DNA from: Cellvibrionaceae bacterium 1162T.S.0a.05 | GTDB taxonomy: Bacteria > Pseudomonadota > Gammaproteobacteria > Pseudomonadales > Cellvibrionaceae | Assembly (NCBI GenBank): GCA_000964245.1 | Contig: LANB01000001.1 | Span: forward strand, 1,219,501-1,283,500 | DNA: 64,000 nt | Direction of reading: 5' to 3' | Shown: in pieces, positions 18,301-27,558 of the stretch | Layout: each line of letters starts with the position of its first letter | Numbering within the stretch: the stretch's first letter is position 1 | Position numbers and translations under genes: made by a program | Notes under the pieces: model-generated | The model's input: only the letters and a program-made list of their open reading frames with translations | What the model was told of the DNA's origin: nothing | Databases searched by the model: none

Positions 18301-18741
18301 ATGCCTAACACTCAATCAGGTGCCACCTTTGCTCTGCGCGATTTTTCTCCTTATAAAGAGAAGAAAAACGAAGAGTATATGAACCCAAATCAGAAAGAGC
18401 ACTTCAAAGCGTTACTTCTGGCGTGGAAAAAAGAATTGATGGAAGAAGTTGACCGCACAGTCAGCCACATGAAAGATGAAGCGGCTAACTTCCCCGACCC
18501 TGCTGACCGCGCGAGCCAGGAAGAAGAGTTCAGCCTGGAACTTCGAACCCGCGATCGCGAACGCAAGCTGATTAAAAAGATCGATAAAACGCTCGAGCTT
18601 CTGGAGACCGAAGATTACGGTTACTGCGAGGCTTGTGGTGTTGAGATTGGCATCCGTCGCCTGGAAGCGCGGCCCACTGCCACCCTTTGCGTAGACTGCA
18701 AAACACTGGACGAAATCAAGGAACGTCAAACCACCGCCTGA
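18301..18741 (+). CDS. dksA: RNA polymerase-binding transcription factor DksA
   Basis: A 146-residue DksA. It has a long coiled coil with the tip motif DPADRAS (the acidic residues that enter the RNA polymerase secondary channel) and a four-Cys zinc finger CEAC...CVDC near the C-terminus. With ppGpp it represses rRNA promoters and activates amino-acid promoters. It heads the Pseudomonas-like cluster dksA-gluQ-cbrX-cbrA-cbrB. The upstream 262 bp (18039-18300) contains no gene. Confidence 0.96.
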   Translation: MPNTQSGATFALRDFSPYKEKKNEEYMNPNQKEHFKALLLAWKKELMEEVDRTVSHMKDEAANFPDPADRASQEEEFSLELRTRDRERKLIKKIDKTLELLETEDYGYCEACGVEIGIRRLEARPTATLCVDCKTLDEIKERQTTA

Positions 18742-18769
18742 TTGCCGGTGGCTTTGACCAGGTTTCGCA

Positions 18770-19684
18770 ATGACAAAGCCGCCCTACAGAGGGCGCTTTG
18801 CCCCCTCTCCCTCAGGTCCCCTGCACTTTGGCTCCCTGGTCTGTGCCCTCGCGAGCTATCTCGACGCCAAAGCCCATCACGGCACCTGGCTCCTGAGAGT
18901 TGAAGACATCGACCCTCCCCGAGAACAAGCAGGCGCGAGTGCACTCATTTGCCACAGCCTCGAAGCGCATGGTTTGTTATGCGACGAAGCCCCCCTCTAC
19001 CAGAGCCAACGCGCCCAAGCCTACGAGCAAACCTTAAACAATTTACATGATGCGGGCGTGATTTACCGTTGCGCCTGCACGCGCAAACGCCTGACAAGCC
19101 TGAATGGCAAATATGACGGCTTTTGCCGCACGCATCCGCCAGCCGAAAATCGAGCTGCTGCCCTGCGCCTCAACATTGCACATGCAAGACTTGCAAAACA
19201 CATTGAGCAGGCGAGTCAATTTGTCGATGGCATACAAGGTCATCAGGCTTTTGACCTTGGTAGCAGTGGTGATTTTGTTGTGCATCGCAAGGACGGCTTA
19301 TTTGCTTATCAATTAGCGGTGGTAGTCGACGATATTTTTCAGGGTATAACACACGTTGTGCGCGGCGTGGATTTATTGGACACTAACGCTCAGCAACGTT
19401 TACTGTTTTATCTGTTTGATAGTCGCCCCCCCAAGTATGCACATGTCCCCATAATTGTGGATGAGCAGGGCAACAAACTGAGCAAACAGAATCATGCACC
19501 CGCTATCGACAACGACAAAGCAAAAGAAAACCTTCTCCTTGCGTGCCGGTTTTTGTCTATCGATACCCATCAATTTGATAACTTGAACATTAAAGAAATT
19601 TTGACGCACGCAACCGAACAATGGAGCATGCAAAGATTGCACAAACAGCATGCGCTTACCTTGAAGGGAGGCGCGAATGAATAA
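18770..19684 (+). CDS. gluQ: Glutamyl-Q tRNA(Asp) synthetase
   Basis: A 304-residue truncated GluRS paralogue that puts glutamate on queuosine-34 of tRNA(Asp). It has the HIGH-like FAPSPSGPLHFGSLV, the zinc ligands CAC and YDGFC of this family, and the KMSKS-like NKLSKQNH. The anticodon-binding domain is absent, as expected. It lies 28 bp after dksA; the dksA-gluQ pairing is conserved widely. Its stop overlaps the start of the small cbrX gene by 8 bp. Confidence 0.95.
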   Translation: MTKPPYRGRFAPSPSGPLHFGSLVCALASYLDAKAHHGTWLLRVEDIDPPREQAGASALICHSLEAHGLLCDEAPLYQSQRAQAYEQTLNNLHDAGVIYRCACTRKRLTSLNGKYDGFCRTHPPAENRAAALRLNIAHARLAKHIEQASQFVDGIQGHQAFDLGSSGDFVVHRKDGLFAYQLAVVVDDIFQGITHVVRGVDLLDTNAQQRLLFYLFDSRPPKYAHVPIIVDEQGNKLSKQNHAPAIDNDKAKENLLLACRFLSIDTHQFDNLNIKEILTHATEQWSMQRLHKQHALTLKGGANE

Positions 19685-19853
19685 GCAACGCCCGCTGATT
19701 TTATTGATTCTGGTGGTATATATTTTTTCTCCTACTCTCTTGAGCTGGGGAATTAACCCAAACGGTGCCTGGTATCGCCCTTTTTTAATTTGGGCCCTGG
19801 TTGTTGTTGTCACGTATTTTTTACAAGGGCGCGGAAGCAAGCATGACCTTTAG
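19677..19853 (+). CDS. cbrX: CbrX-like small membrane protein
   Basis: A 58-residue frame beginning ATG at 19677, preceded by GAAGGGAGG at 19663-19671. It has two hydrophobic segments (PLILLILVVYIFSPTLLSW and FLIWALVVVVTYFL) separated by a short NPNGAWYRP loop. It overlaps the gluQ end by 8 bp and the cbrA start by 11 bp, so it is translationally coupled to both. In Pseudomonas a small frame called cbrX sits in exactly this place and overlaps cbrA; assignment here is by position, size and topology. It is too short for routine gene calls and easily missed. Confidence 0.8.
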   Translation: MNKQRPLILLILVVYIFSPTLLSWGINPNGAWYRPFLIWALVVVVTYFLQGRGSKHDL

Positions 19854-22821
19854 TTTTTTACAGCTTGCGTTGATTTGCATTCTTTATTTAAGCGCACTGT
19901 TTGCAGTGGCCTGGATCACTGAACGCGGCTGGATCAGTAAAAAAATTATTTATCATCCGCTCACCTATATTTTTTCACTTGGGATATTTGCCAGCGCCTG
20001 GTCTTTTTACGGCATCATCGATTTAGCGCGAAACTTTGGTTACGGCGCACTCGCTTACTATCTTGGCACCGGCGCCCTGTTTTTATTTGCACCCATCGCT
20101 TTAAAACCATTAATTGAGCTTGCAAAACGCTTTCAAATTAAATCGATGGCGGACTTGCTGACTTTCCGGTACCACAGCCACGGTGTCGGCGGCGTTATTG
20201 CCCTGTGCATGCTATTGGCCATGGCGCCCTTACTGGCCTTACAAATTCAGGCCGTTGCTGACACGATACATATTCTCGCCTACCAGCAAAAAATCGGCGA
20301 TACCAGTGCTTCTTTCGGCACACGCGAAGTCTTAGCCTTTGTTTTTTGCGTCGTGATCGCAGGCTTCGCCATGATGTTTGGCACACGCCACGAACATCCC
20401 CGTGGCTTGATAACTGCAATGGCTTTTGAATCGCTCATTAAACTCTTTGGTTTGTGTGCCGTAGGGTTATTTGCGCTTTATCATGTTTTTGGCGGGCTTG
20501 ATGCGCTCGACACCTGGCTGCTTGCCAACCCCGAACACGTGGAAAACTTATACTCGCCCGTTAAAGAGTCGTCACACACCCTGTTACTGGTATTTATTGC
20601 CACAGCAGTCGCGATGCCACATATTTTCCATATGACGGTATTGGAAACCCCGGTAAAAAATATCAGCAAATTGGTCACCTGGGCCTTCCCGCTGTTTTTA
20701 CTTTTTATGGCCCTGCCGGTTTTTCCCATTTTGTGGGCCGGTATAAAAATTAATACGGCAATTCCAACGGAATACTTTCCCATTGCCATTCCCATCGCAG
20801 CAGAAAGTAAATTATTTACGCTTATTGCTTTTATCGCCGGGCTCTCAGCCGCAACAGGCGCGATGATTGCCATCGCCATGGCCCTATCCACTATGATTTT
20901 GAATCACTGGATTTTGCCCGCTTTTCCCTTGCGCACAAAAGGCGGTATTTATAACCAATTGCTTTGGCTTCGGCGCGCGTTGATCGGTGTCATTATTCTC
21001 GGCGGTTATCTTTTTTATATCGGTTTGGCCGACCGTTTTAATCTGACTCAATTGGCCTTAACGGCTTTCATTGCGACCTTGCAGTTTTTGCCTGGCGTTA
21101 TCGCCGTTGCACACTGGAGTAAAGGCAACCGCCAGGGATTGATTGCAGGCCTGTTTTGCGGCGAAATAATCTGGCTGGTAGGTTTGTTTATCCCCATGCT
21201 AATGGGTAAAAGTGAATTGCTCATTCCCTGGCTTAACGACAGTCAGCTGGCGGTAGGGATTACCCACTGGAGCGACATCACCTTGAGTTCACTCGGCACC
21301 AATACGCTCGTTTTTGTACTGGTTTCGCTGCTAACCCGGCAATCAGACGAAGAGCGCTACTCCGCGGAATTGTGTTCCGAAGACGAACTCAGCCACCCTG
21401 TTCGTATGACACTTGATGTCCGCAGCCCGGCAGAAATCGTGGAGCGATTATCCCGTCGTATCGGCACCCCCACCGCAAAAGCCGAGGTCGATCGCGCGCT
21501 CGCCAATCTCGGATTTAATCCAAGTGAAAGCCGACCTTATGCTCTGCGACGCTTGCGAGACGAGGTCGAGGCCAACCTCAGTGGCTTGATGGGCATCAGT
21601 GTCGCCAGTGAAATTATGGACAGACAGGTGCCTTTTATCCTGCCGGAATCGGAAGGTGTAACAGATATCAACCTGATAGAAAGCCGGATTCACCAATACC
21701 GCGATCACCTCACGGGCCTCGCAGCAGAACTCAACAACTTACGCCTTTACCACCGACGCACTCTGGAAGAGTTACCCATGGCCACCTGTTCGGTCGGCAA
21801 GGACATGGAAATTCTGATGTGGAACAGTAAGATGGCCAGCTTAACCGGCATCCCGGCCGCTCAAGTGACCGGCTCGCACTTGCGCGACGTGCTAGACCCC
21901 TGGGGAGAACTCTTGCATCGCTTTGCGCAATCAGAACAGGCTCATCTGCACAAACAGGAACTGGAATTAGCCGGCCGCACCCACTGGGTCACCTTACATA
22001 AAGCTGCCATTCCTTCTTCCCTTTCTCACCAGGTCGACGGTCAGGTGATTCTTCTCGAAGACATTACCGAGCTGCAACAACTGGAAAATGAGTTGGTGCA
22101 CAGCGAACGGCTGGCATCCATTGGCCGCCTCGCGGCGGGTGTCGCTCATGAAATTGGCAACCCTGTTACCGGCATTGCCTGCCTGGCTCAAAATATGAAG
22201 TATGAAACCGAGGAAGACGAAATTCTCGAGTCCGCCGGGCAAATTCTTGAACAAACCGACCGGGTAAACAAAATCATGCAGTCACTGATGAGTTTCGCCC
22301 ATCAGGGCCACCAGAAAGAAAGCGAGTTTGACTCTGTGAGCCTGCAGGCCTGTGCGTCAGAGGCGATTAATCTGTTGAAATTGCAGCGCGACAAGAAGCA
22401 GGTGCGCTATGAAAACAGGATCAAACCCGACTTGCTGGTCAGAGGCGACAGCCAGCGTTTGATCCAGATATTCGTCAACCTGCTCTCCAATTCACGCGAT
22501 GCCTCACCGGAAGACTCTCTGGTCAGCATGACCGCGCGAGCGCGAGGCAAGTTCATTGAGCTTCATGTCACCGACGAAGGCCCTGGTATCCCGGGTGAAC
22601 TTGTCGATCAGATATTTGAACCTTTTTTCACCACCAAAGACCCGGGAGAGGGCACCGGCCTTGGCCTGGCCATGGTTTACAGCATCGTGGAAGAGCACCA
22701 GGGCAGCATCGAAATTGTCACGCCTGCGGACAAAGTGTTACAAAAAGGCACAAAATTCGTGATTAAGTTACCCAAACCGCTTGAATCTGCTGCCACATCA
22801 GGTAACACTAGTGCACCTTAA
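19843..22821 (+). CDS. cbrA: Sensor histidine kinase CbrA with SLC5-type transporter domain
   Basis: A 992-residue hybrid of a sodium/solute symporter (SSSF/SLC5)-like domain and a histidine kinase. I start it at ATG 19843 (MTFSFLQLAL) because this overlaps cbrX, as in Pseudomonas, and begins the first TM. Residues ~1-510 are about 13 TMs, followed by a cytoplasmic linker (STAC-like), a PAS domain (~640-745), HisKA with VAHEIGNPVTGI (His ~769), and HATPase with NLLSNSRDA, DEGPGIPGE and GEGTGLGLAM. In Pseudomonas CbrA senses carbon/nitrogen balance (histidine transport is reported) and phosphorylates CbrB. All catalytic motifs are intact. Confidence 0.95.
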   Translation: MTFSFLQLALICILYLSALFAVAWITERGWISKKIIYHPLTYIFSLGIFASAWSFYGIIDLARNFGYGALAYYLGTGALFLFAPIALKPLIELAKRFQIKSMADLLTFRYHSHGVGGVIALCMLLAMAPLLALQIQAVADTIHILAYQQKIGDTSASFGTREVLAFVFCVVIAGFAMMFGTRHEHPRGLITAMAFESLIKLFGLCAVGLFALYHVFGGLDALDTWLLANPEHVENLYSPVKESSHTLLLVFIATAVAMPHIFHMTVLETPVKNISKLVTWAFPLFLLFMALPVFPILWAGIKINTAIPTEYFPIAIPIAAESKLFTLIAFIAGLSAATGAMIAIAMALSTMILNHWILPAFPLRTKGGIYNQLLWLRRALIGVIILGGYLFYIGLADRFNLTQLALTAFIATLQFLPGVIAVAHWSKGNRQGLIAGLFCGEIIWLVGLFIPMLMGKSELLIPWLNDSQLAVGITHWSDITLSSLGTNTLVFVLVSLLTRQSDEERYSAELCSEDELSHPVRMTLDVRSPAEIVERLSRRIGTPTAKAEVDRALANLGFNPSESRPYALRRLRDEVEANLSGLMGISVASEIMDRQVPFILPESEGVTDINLIESRIHQYRDHLTGLAAELNNLRLYHRRTLEELPMATCSVGKDMEILMWNSKMASLTGIPAAQVTGSHLRDVLDPWGELLHRFAQSEQAHLHKQELELAGRTHWVTLHKAAIPSSLSHQVDGQVILLEDITELQQLENELVHSERLASIGRLAAGVAHEIGNPVTGIACLAQNMKYETEEDEILESAGQILEQTDRVNKIMQSLMSFAHQGHQKESEFDSVSLQACASEAINLLKLQRDKKQVRYENRIKPDLLVRGDSQRLIQIFVNLLSNSRDASPEDSLVSMTARARGKFIELHVTDEGPGIPGELVDQIFEPFFTTKDPGEGTGLGLAMVYSIVEEHQGSIEIVTPADKVLQKGTKFVIKLPKPLESAATSGNTSAP

Positions 22822-22854
22822 CGAGACGCAGTCCACATTTCAGTTGTTGTCCTT

Positions 22855-24255
22855 ATGAGCAAGATTCTCATTGTTGAAGACGAAATTATCATCCGCACCG
22901 CGCTGCGGAAGTTGCTCACACGCAATAAACACGAAATCAAGGAAGCTGCTTCCGTATCCGAAGCCACCAGCAAACACAAGCTGGACACCTTCGATCTGAT
23001 TATCAGTGATCTGCGCCTCCCCGGTGCACCCGGAACCGACCTGATTCAACTGGCTGGCGAAGTGCCTGTTCTGATTATGACCTCCTATGCCAGCCTGCGC
23101 TCGGCCGTCGACTCCATGCGCATGGGCGCTGTCGACTATATTGCCAAGCCCTTCGATCACGACGAAATGCTGGCTGCAGTGAAACGCGTAATTGGCAAAG
23201 CCAGCCAAAACCAACCCCGAACCGACGGTAAAAAGATCGCCAACCAGGAAGCCATCGAAGGCATGATTGGCAGTTCAACGGTCATGCGCGAGCTTTACAG
23301 TCGCATCCATAAAGTCGCTCCTACCAACGCCACCGTGCTGGTCTGTGGCGAAACGGGAACCGGTAAGGAACTGGTTGCCAATGCAATCCACCGCGAGAGC
23401 CCACGCCGAGACAAGCCCATTATCTCGGTGAACTGCGCGGCCATTCCCGAAACCCTGATAGAAGCCGAATTATTTGGTCACGAAAAAGGCGCCTTTACCG
23501 GTGCGGCCACCATGCGCGAAGGTTTGGTCGCGGCGGCCGACGGCGGCACGCTCTTTCTCGACGAGATCGGTGAATTACCTCTGGAAGCCCAGGCGCGACT
23601 ATTGAGAGTGCTGCAAGAAGGGGAAGTCCGCCCCATCGGCTCGGTCGAATCCCGCAAGGTGGATGTGCGGCTGGTCGCGGCAACACACCGCGATCTCGGC
23701 AGATTAGCGCGAGAAGGCAAGTTCCGGGAGGACCTCTACTTCCGCATCAATGTTGTGCAATTGAAATTACCGCCGCTGCGCGAACGCGGCAAAGACATCC
23801 TCGCCCTCGCCGAAACCTTTGTTAAGCGGTTCTGTGCGGAAATGTTACGCCCTCCGCTCACACTCACACCCGAAGCCATTCAGGCCATTACCACTTACAC
23901 CTGGCCGGGCAATATTCGTGAACTGGAAAACGCCATGCAGCGTTCAGTGATTCTCTGTGAGAATGAAACGGAAATTGACCACACCCAACTCTCTATTGAT
24001 CTCGACCTTGTGCGTGTGGATGATGAAGAGAGACCCGGCGTTCGCGTAGAAAGCCGAAAAACCAGTAATGATCCCAACGAGGATCTGTCACTGGAGGACT
24101 ATTTCCAACGTTTTGTCCTCGAACACCAGGACAGCATGAGCGAAACCGAACTCGCCAAGAAATTGGGCGTCAGCCGCAAATGCTTGTGGGAGCGCCGTCA
24201 ACGACTTGGCATTCCGCGCAGTAAGCCCACCCAGAAAGCCGGTAACAACTCTTAA
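22855..24255 (+). CDS. cbrB: Sigma-54-dependent response regulator CbrB
   Basis: A 466-residue NtrC-family regulator. The receiver domain covers residues 1-120, with acidic pocket VEDE and phospho-acceptor Asp52 in ISDLRLPG. The AAA+ domain (~140-370) has Walker A GETGTGKE, the sigma-54 contact loop GAFTGA, and Walker B LFLDEIGELP. A Fis-type helix-turn-helix closes the protein (ETELAKKLGVSRKCLWERRQ). It lies 33 bp after cbrA. The sites and promoter at 24332-24487 immediately downstream are its expected target. Confidence 0.95.
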   Translation: MSKILIVEDEIIIRTALRKLLTRNKHEIKEAASVSEATSKHKLDTFDLIISDLRLPGAPGTDLIQLAGEVPVLIMTSYASLRSAVDSMRMGAVDYIAKPFDHDEMLAAVKRVIGKASQNQPRTDGKKIANQEAIEGMIGSSTVMRELYSRIHKVAPTNATVLVCGETGTGKELVANAIHRESPRRDKPIISVNCAAIPETLIEAELFGHEKGAFTGAATMREGLVAAADGGTLFLDEIGELPLEAQARLLRVLQEGEVRPIGSVESRKVDVRLVAATHRDLGRLAREGKFREDLYFRINVVQLKLPPLRERGKDILALAETFVKRFCAEMLRPPLTLTPEAIQAITTYTWPGNIRELENAMQRSVILCENETEIDHTQLSIDLDLVRVDDEERPGVRVESRKTSNDPNEDLSLEDYFQRFVLEHQDSMSETELAKKLGVSRKCLWERRQRLGIPRSKPTQKAGNNS

Positions 24256-24331
24256 TTCTGTTGCCACCCTCTGCTTCCCCCGTTTTTGTGCGCCAATTTC
24301 CTGCGCCAGTTGTCACTGCGCGAAACAGATT

Positions 24332-24397
24332 TGTTACCCTGGGGAAACCTGTTACCCACTTCACAGAAACGTAACAACCGCCGACACAGAAAGTAAC
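24332..24397 (+). promoter_or_regulatory. CbrB-type upstream activating sites (TGTTAC / GTAACA)
   Basis: Four half-sites occur in 66 bp: TGTTAC at 24332-24337, TGTTAC at 24350-24355, GTAACA at 24371-24376 and GTAACg at 24393-24398. The inner pair is a perfect inverted repeat with a 15-bp gap, matching the TGTTAC-N(~14)-GTAACA arrangement described for CbrB in Pseudomonas. They end about 75 bp upstream of the sigma-54 -24 element, which is normal for an enhancer-binding protein. Confidence 0.85.
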
Positions 24398-24473
24398 GAT
24401 TTTAAATAGCAAAAGCTAATAAAGCGGCCCCAAAAACCTCTAACCCATTGTTTTATATAGAAAAACCAATGCT

Positions 24474-24487
24474 GGCATGCTAGCTGC
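24474..24487 (+). promoter_or_regulatory. Sigma-54 (-24/-12) promoter of the CrcZ-like RNA
   Basis: TGGCATGCTAGCTGCA contains GG (24474-24475), exactly 10 bp, then GC (24486-24487), with TGGCA and TGC consensus context. It places transcription start near 24499. CbrB-type sites lie upstream and no coding frame follows before the A-rich RNA. Confidence 0.88.
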
Positions 24488-24498
24488 ATTTGTACGCG

Positions 24499-24746
24499 CA
24501 CAATAACAAAAACAAATAATAAGAAGAAAAGACCAAGAACAGAATAATAACAATAGACAATAAGAACTAAATTACATACACATAATAACAACAAGAAATA
24601 ATAACAAAGAAAGCGTATAAACTGACTTGTGTACCTTGGAGAGGGCTAGCTGATTACAGCTTTGACACGGACAGGGATGTGTCCTGATACGAGCGTCAGG
24701 CATAATAATGAAGAATTCGACGGGAAAGCCAAGGCTTTCCCGTTTT
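24499..24746 (+). ncRNA. crcZ: CrcZ-like Hfq/Crc-sequestering small RNA
   Basis: A predicted transcript of about 248 nt from the sigma-54 promoter to a rho-independent terminator. The 5' half (24500-24612) is almost purely A/C/G-rich with many overlapping AANAANAA motifs (for example AATAATAA at several places, AAGAAGAA, AACAACAA, AATAACAA), which are the Hfq/Crc-binding motifs of CrcZ. The 3' half is structured. Position between cbrB and pcnB is the CrcZ position in Pseudomonas, where the RNA is longer (about 400 nt) with fewer, more spaced motifs. Primary sequence conservation with Pseudomonas was not tested. The role, titration of Hfq/Crc when poor carbon sources are used, is inferred. Confidence 0.85.
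24721..24746 (+). terminator. Rho-independent terminator of the CrcZ-like RNA
   Basis: Perfect 10-bp stem CGGGAAAGCC (24721-24730) and GGCTTTCCCG (24733-24742) with an AA loop, followed by TTTT. It separates the RNA from pcnB, whose start is 125 bp further on. Confidence 0.92.
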
Positions 24747-24870
24747 AATATCTGCCTCTGAAAAACTTTCCCTCTTCGTCCGTCACTTCAGGCTTTTCGC
24801 TATGGCTCGCGCCTGTGCTAGACTTGCGGCCTTTCCTCAAGCCGTCAATGGACCAGCTTTACCGTTCTGC

Positions 24871-26232
24871 ATGTTAAATAAATTCAAGCGCTTTCTCAGC
24901 AAGCCCTTAAGCAAAAAAGGCGACGGGGACTATATTGCTCTCGGCCCTTCAGAGCATCATATTGACGATGCCCTTATCAGCCGGGGCGCCCTTCAAGTCA
25001 TCGAAACACTGCAATCCGCTTCGTTTGAAGCCTATTTGGTGGGTGGCGGTGTGCGGGACCTGTTACTCGACGGCAAGCCTAAAGACTTTGATGTTGCCAC
25101 CAGTGCAACACCTGAAGAAGTCAAAAAGCTGTTTCGCAGCGCGCGTATTATCGGCCGGCGCTTCCGTATTGTGCATGTGCGATTTGGACGTGAAATCATT
25201 GAAGTCACGACTTTTCGATCCAGCCATACCGAAGCCGCCAATGACAACGAGGCGCAACAAACTGAAGAAGGTGTACTGTTGCGGGACAATGTCTACGGGG
25301 ATATAGCCTCCGATGCGGCTCGCAGGGATTTCACCGTCAATGCCTTGTATTACAACCCGGCAAAAAGCGAATTGTTGAATTTTGGCTCAAGCCTCGACGA
25401 TTTACGTAAACGCTGTATTCGCGTGATTGGCGACCCGGAAACGCGCTATAAGGAAGATCCGGTACGCTTGCTGCGCGCGGTTCGTTTCGCAGCCAAACTG
25501 GGCTTCAGTATTGAACCTGCATCCGAAAAACCCATACGCGAACACGCCGATTATCTCAGCCACATTCCTGCTGCGCGCCTTTTTGAAGAAGTTTTAAAAC
25601 TCTTCACCAACGGCTCAGCCACTGCCACATTAGCCTCCTTACGCGACTACGGTTTGTTGGCGTATCTCTTCCCCTCACTGGATTACTGTTTAAATCGCGG
25701 CAATGAGACCGACAATAAACTTGTCAGCCATGCCTGCGCCAATACCGATAAACGCATCCGCCAGGGAAAACGCATTACCCCGGCTTTTATTTACGCCGCT
25801 TTTTTATGGCCCGCGCTGCGCGCCTCAATGCGAACTAAAGTCAGCGACCAGAATATGGCCACCCATGAAGCCATGCAACAGGCCGCGCAAGACGTGGTGA
25901 GCCAACAATTGCAACATACGGCCATTCCCAAACGCTTTCTGATTCCCATGCGCGAGATCTGGGCCTTACAATTGCGGTTGCCGCGCAGGGATAAACGCCG
26001 AGCTTATGTCACCCTCGAACACCCCCGATTTCGCGCCGCCTACGATTTCCTCTTGTTGCGGGAGCAAGCCGGCGAAGATCTGGACGGCTTGGGAATGTGG
26101 TGGACGCGCTTCCAGAATGCCAGCGAGCCTGAGCAGCAAGAATTGATCGCCAATGCGAAAAGGGATAAATCTTCACGACCACCGCGCAGACGAAGACGTC
26201 GGAAACCGAAACACGATTCCGAAGATGCCTGA
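24871..26232 (+). CDS. pcnB: Poly(A) polymerase I
   Basis: A 453-residue nucleotidyltransferase-superfamily enzyme. The ATG at 24871 (MLNKFKRFLSK) matches the usual PcnB N-terminus; the longer frame adds 23 unlikely residues. The active-site signature GGGVRDLLLDGKPKDFDVATSA holds the catalytic DxD, followed by RRFRIVHV and RRDFTVNALYYNP and the RNA-binding region ExxxRLLRAVRFAAKLGF. The C-terminus is very basic (PPRRRRRRKPKHD). It adds 3' tails to RNA for decay. folK overlaps its end by 8 bp. Confidence 0.95.
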   Translation: MLNKFKRFLSKPLSKKGDGDYIALGPSEHHIDDALISRGALQVIETLQSASFEAYLVGGGVRDLLLDGKPKDFDVATSATPEEVKKLFRSARIIGRRFRIVHVRFGREIIEVTTFRSSHTEAANDNEAQQTEEGVLLRDNVYGDIASDAARRDFTVNALYYNPAKSELLNFGSSLDDLRKRCIRVIGDPETRYKEDPVRLLRAVRFAAKLGFSIEPASEKPIREHADYLSHIPAARLFEEVLKLFTNGSATATLASLRDYGLLAYLFPSLDYCLNRGNETDNKLVSHACANTDKRIRQGKRITPAFIYAAFLWPALRASMRTKVSDQNMATHEAMQQAAQDVVSQQLQHTAIPKRFLIPMREIWALQLRLPRRDKRRAYVTLEHPRFRAAYDFLLLREQAGEDLDGLGMWWTRFQNASEPEQQELIANAKRDKSSRPPRRRRRRKPKHDSEDA

Positions 26233-26725
26233 TGTTTTTATTGCACTCGGCAGCAATCTCGACCAGCCCTTGAAACAGGTCGAACAAGCCTGCCGCAGCC
26301 TGCACACCCTGCAACACTCTGAATTTATCGCGCGCTCAAGCTGGTATCGCAGCAAAGCAGTCGGCCCTGGCGAGCAGGATGATTACATCAACGGCGTCTG
26401 CCAGTTACGTACGCATCTTGCCCCTCTGGACTTGCTCGACGCCTTGCAAAATATCGAAGCACAACAACACAGAAAACGGCTGCAACGCTGGGGCCCGCGC
26501 ACGCTTGACCTGGACATTCTGCTTTATGGCACAGAGCGCTTAGCGCTACCACGCCTGCAGGTTCCCCATCCGCGTATGTATGAACGTAACTTTGTCCTCT
26601 ATCCTTTATATGAACTCACTGGAGATATCCCGCTTCCGGCAGAATCGGGTCTTCCCAAGAGTGTGGGTCTTGAGTCATTATTATCAAAAGTGGATGATTC
26701 AGGCCTGCAACGCCTCAGCGATTGA
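26225..26725 (+). CDS. folK: HPPK, folate pathway
   Basis: A 166-residue 2-amino-4-hydroxy-6-hydroxymethyldihydropteridine pyrophosphokinase. ATG 26225 overlaps the pcnB stop by 8 bp, and MPDVFIALGSNL is the expected start. Family motifs: ALGSNLDQP, GPGEQDDYINGVCQL (pterin-binding Asn) and RWGPRTLDLDILLYG (ATP/Mg site with DLDIL). It is followed by a 139-bp gap before the deoxynucleoside kinase gene. Confidence 0.95.
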   Translation: MPDVFIALGSNLDQPLKQVEQACRSLHTLQHSEFIARSSWYRSKAVGPGEQDDYINGVCQLRTHLAPLDLLDALQNIEAQQHRKRLQRWGPRTLDLDILLYGTERLALPRLQVPHPRMYERNFVLYPLYELTGDIPLPAESGLPKSVGLESLLSKVDDSGLQRLSD

Positions 26726-26864
26726 CACGATCGCAAACCGTTTATGGGCCAAGTGAAAAACTGTAGGTAATTGTGTAAATTGTGTTCGCCAGTGTCTGTT
26801 AATAGTAAGAACCGGTTAACACGCCATATTGAAAAGCAGTAAACGATAAATAAGGGTAAGCACC

Positions 26865-27554
26865 TTGAATGATGACCGCGATTGGGTAATTGATGTCAGC
26901 GCTTATGACTTACCGCGCTACATTGCTGTGGAAGGGCCTATCGGTGTTGGCAAAACCACACTTACAAAGAATCTGGCGCGCACCTTCAATTATGAAACCC
27001 TGCTGGAACGCGCAGAAGACAATCCTTTCCTGGAGCGTTTTTATCTCAACGAAAGTAACACGGCCCTGCCTACCCAGTTATTTTTCCTGTTTCAACGCGT
27101 TCAGCAAATCAACGCGCTTCGCCAGGCGGATTTATTTCAGCCGGTTCGCGTCGCAGATTTTCTGATCGAAAAAGATCAGCTTTTTGCTGAACACACGCTG
27201 GATGCCGAGGAATTAAATTTATACAAGCAAGTCTATGAAAAACTGACCATCGACGCACCGCGACCCGACCTTGTCATATACTTACAAGCGCCCGCCGATG
27301 TTTTGCTCGAACGCATCCAGCGCCGCGGAATCAATTCCGAACAAAATATTACCTACGACTATTTGCATAAACTCAACGAGGCTTACACGCGCTTCTTTCA
27401 TTTTTATGAAGCATCACCGCTGCTTATTGTGAATGCCGCTGATATTGATTGGGTAAACAACGCCAACGACTATCGCAACCTCGTCGATTATATGCTGAAC
27501 ATTAAAAATGGTCGCCACTACTACAACCCTCAACCCTTGTTGCTAGGCGCCTGA
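26865..27554 (+). CDS. Deoxynucleoside kinase family protein (dGK/dAK-like)
   Basis: A 229-residue P-loop kinase: VEGPIGVGKTTL (Walker A), LERAEDNPFLERFY (substrate-binding Glu region), FQPVRVADFLIEKD (the ERS/DRS-like region), and a LID RIQRRGIN. It salvages deoxynucleosides, or a similar substrate. No in-frame ATG exists near the N-terminus; TTG 26865 has AAGGGTAAG 4-5 nt upstream, so I take TTG as the start. It stands between folK and panB, as in Pseudomonas. Confidence 0.85.
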   Translation: MNDDRDWVIDVSAYDLPRYIAVEGPIGVGKTTLTKNLARTFNYETLLERAEDNPFLERFYLNESNTALPTQLFFLFQRVQQINALRQADLFQPVRVADFLIEKDQLFAEHTLDAEELNLYKQVYEKLTIDAPRPDLVIYLQAPADVLLERIQRRGINSEQNITYDYLHKLNEAYTRFFHFYEASPLLIVNAADIDWVNNANDYRNLVDYMLNIKNGRHYYNPQPLLLGA

Positions 27555-27558
27555 TACT

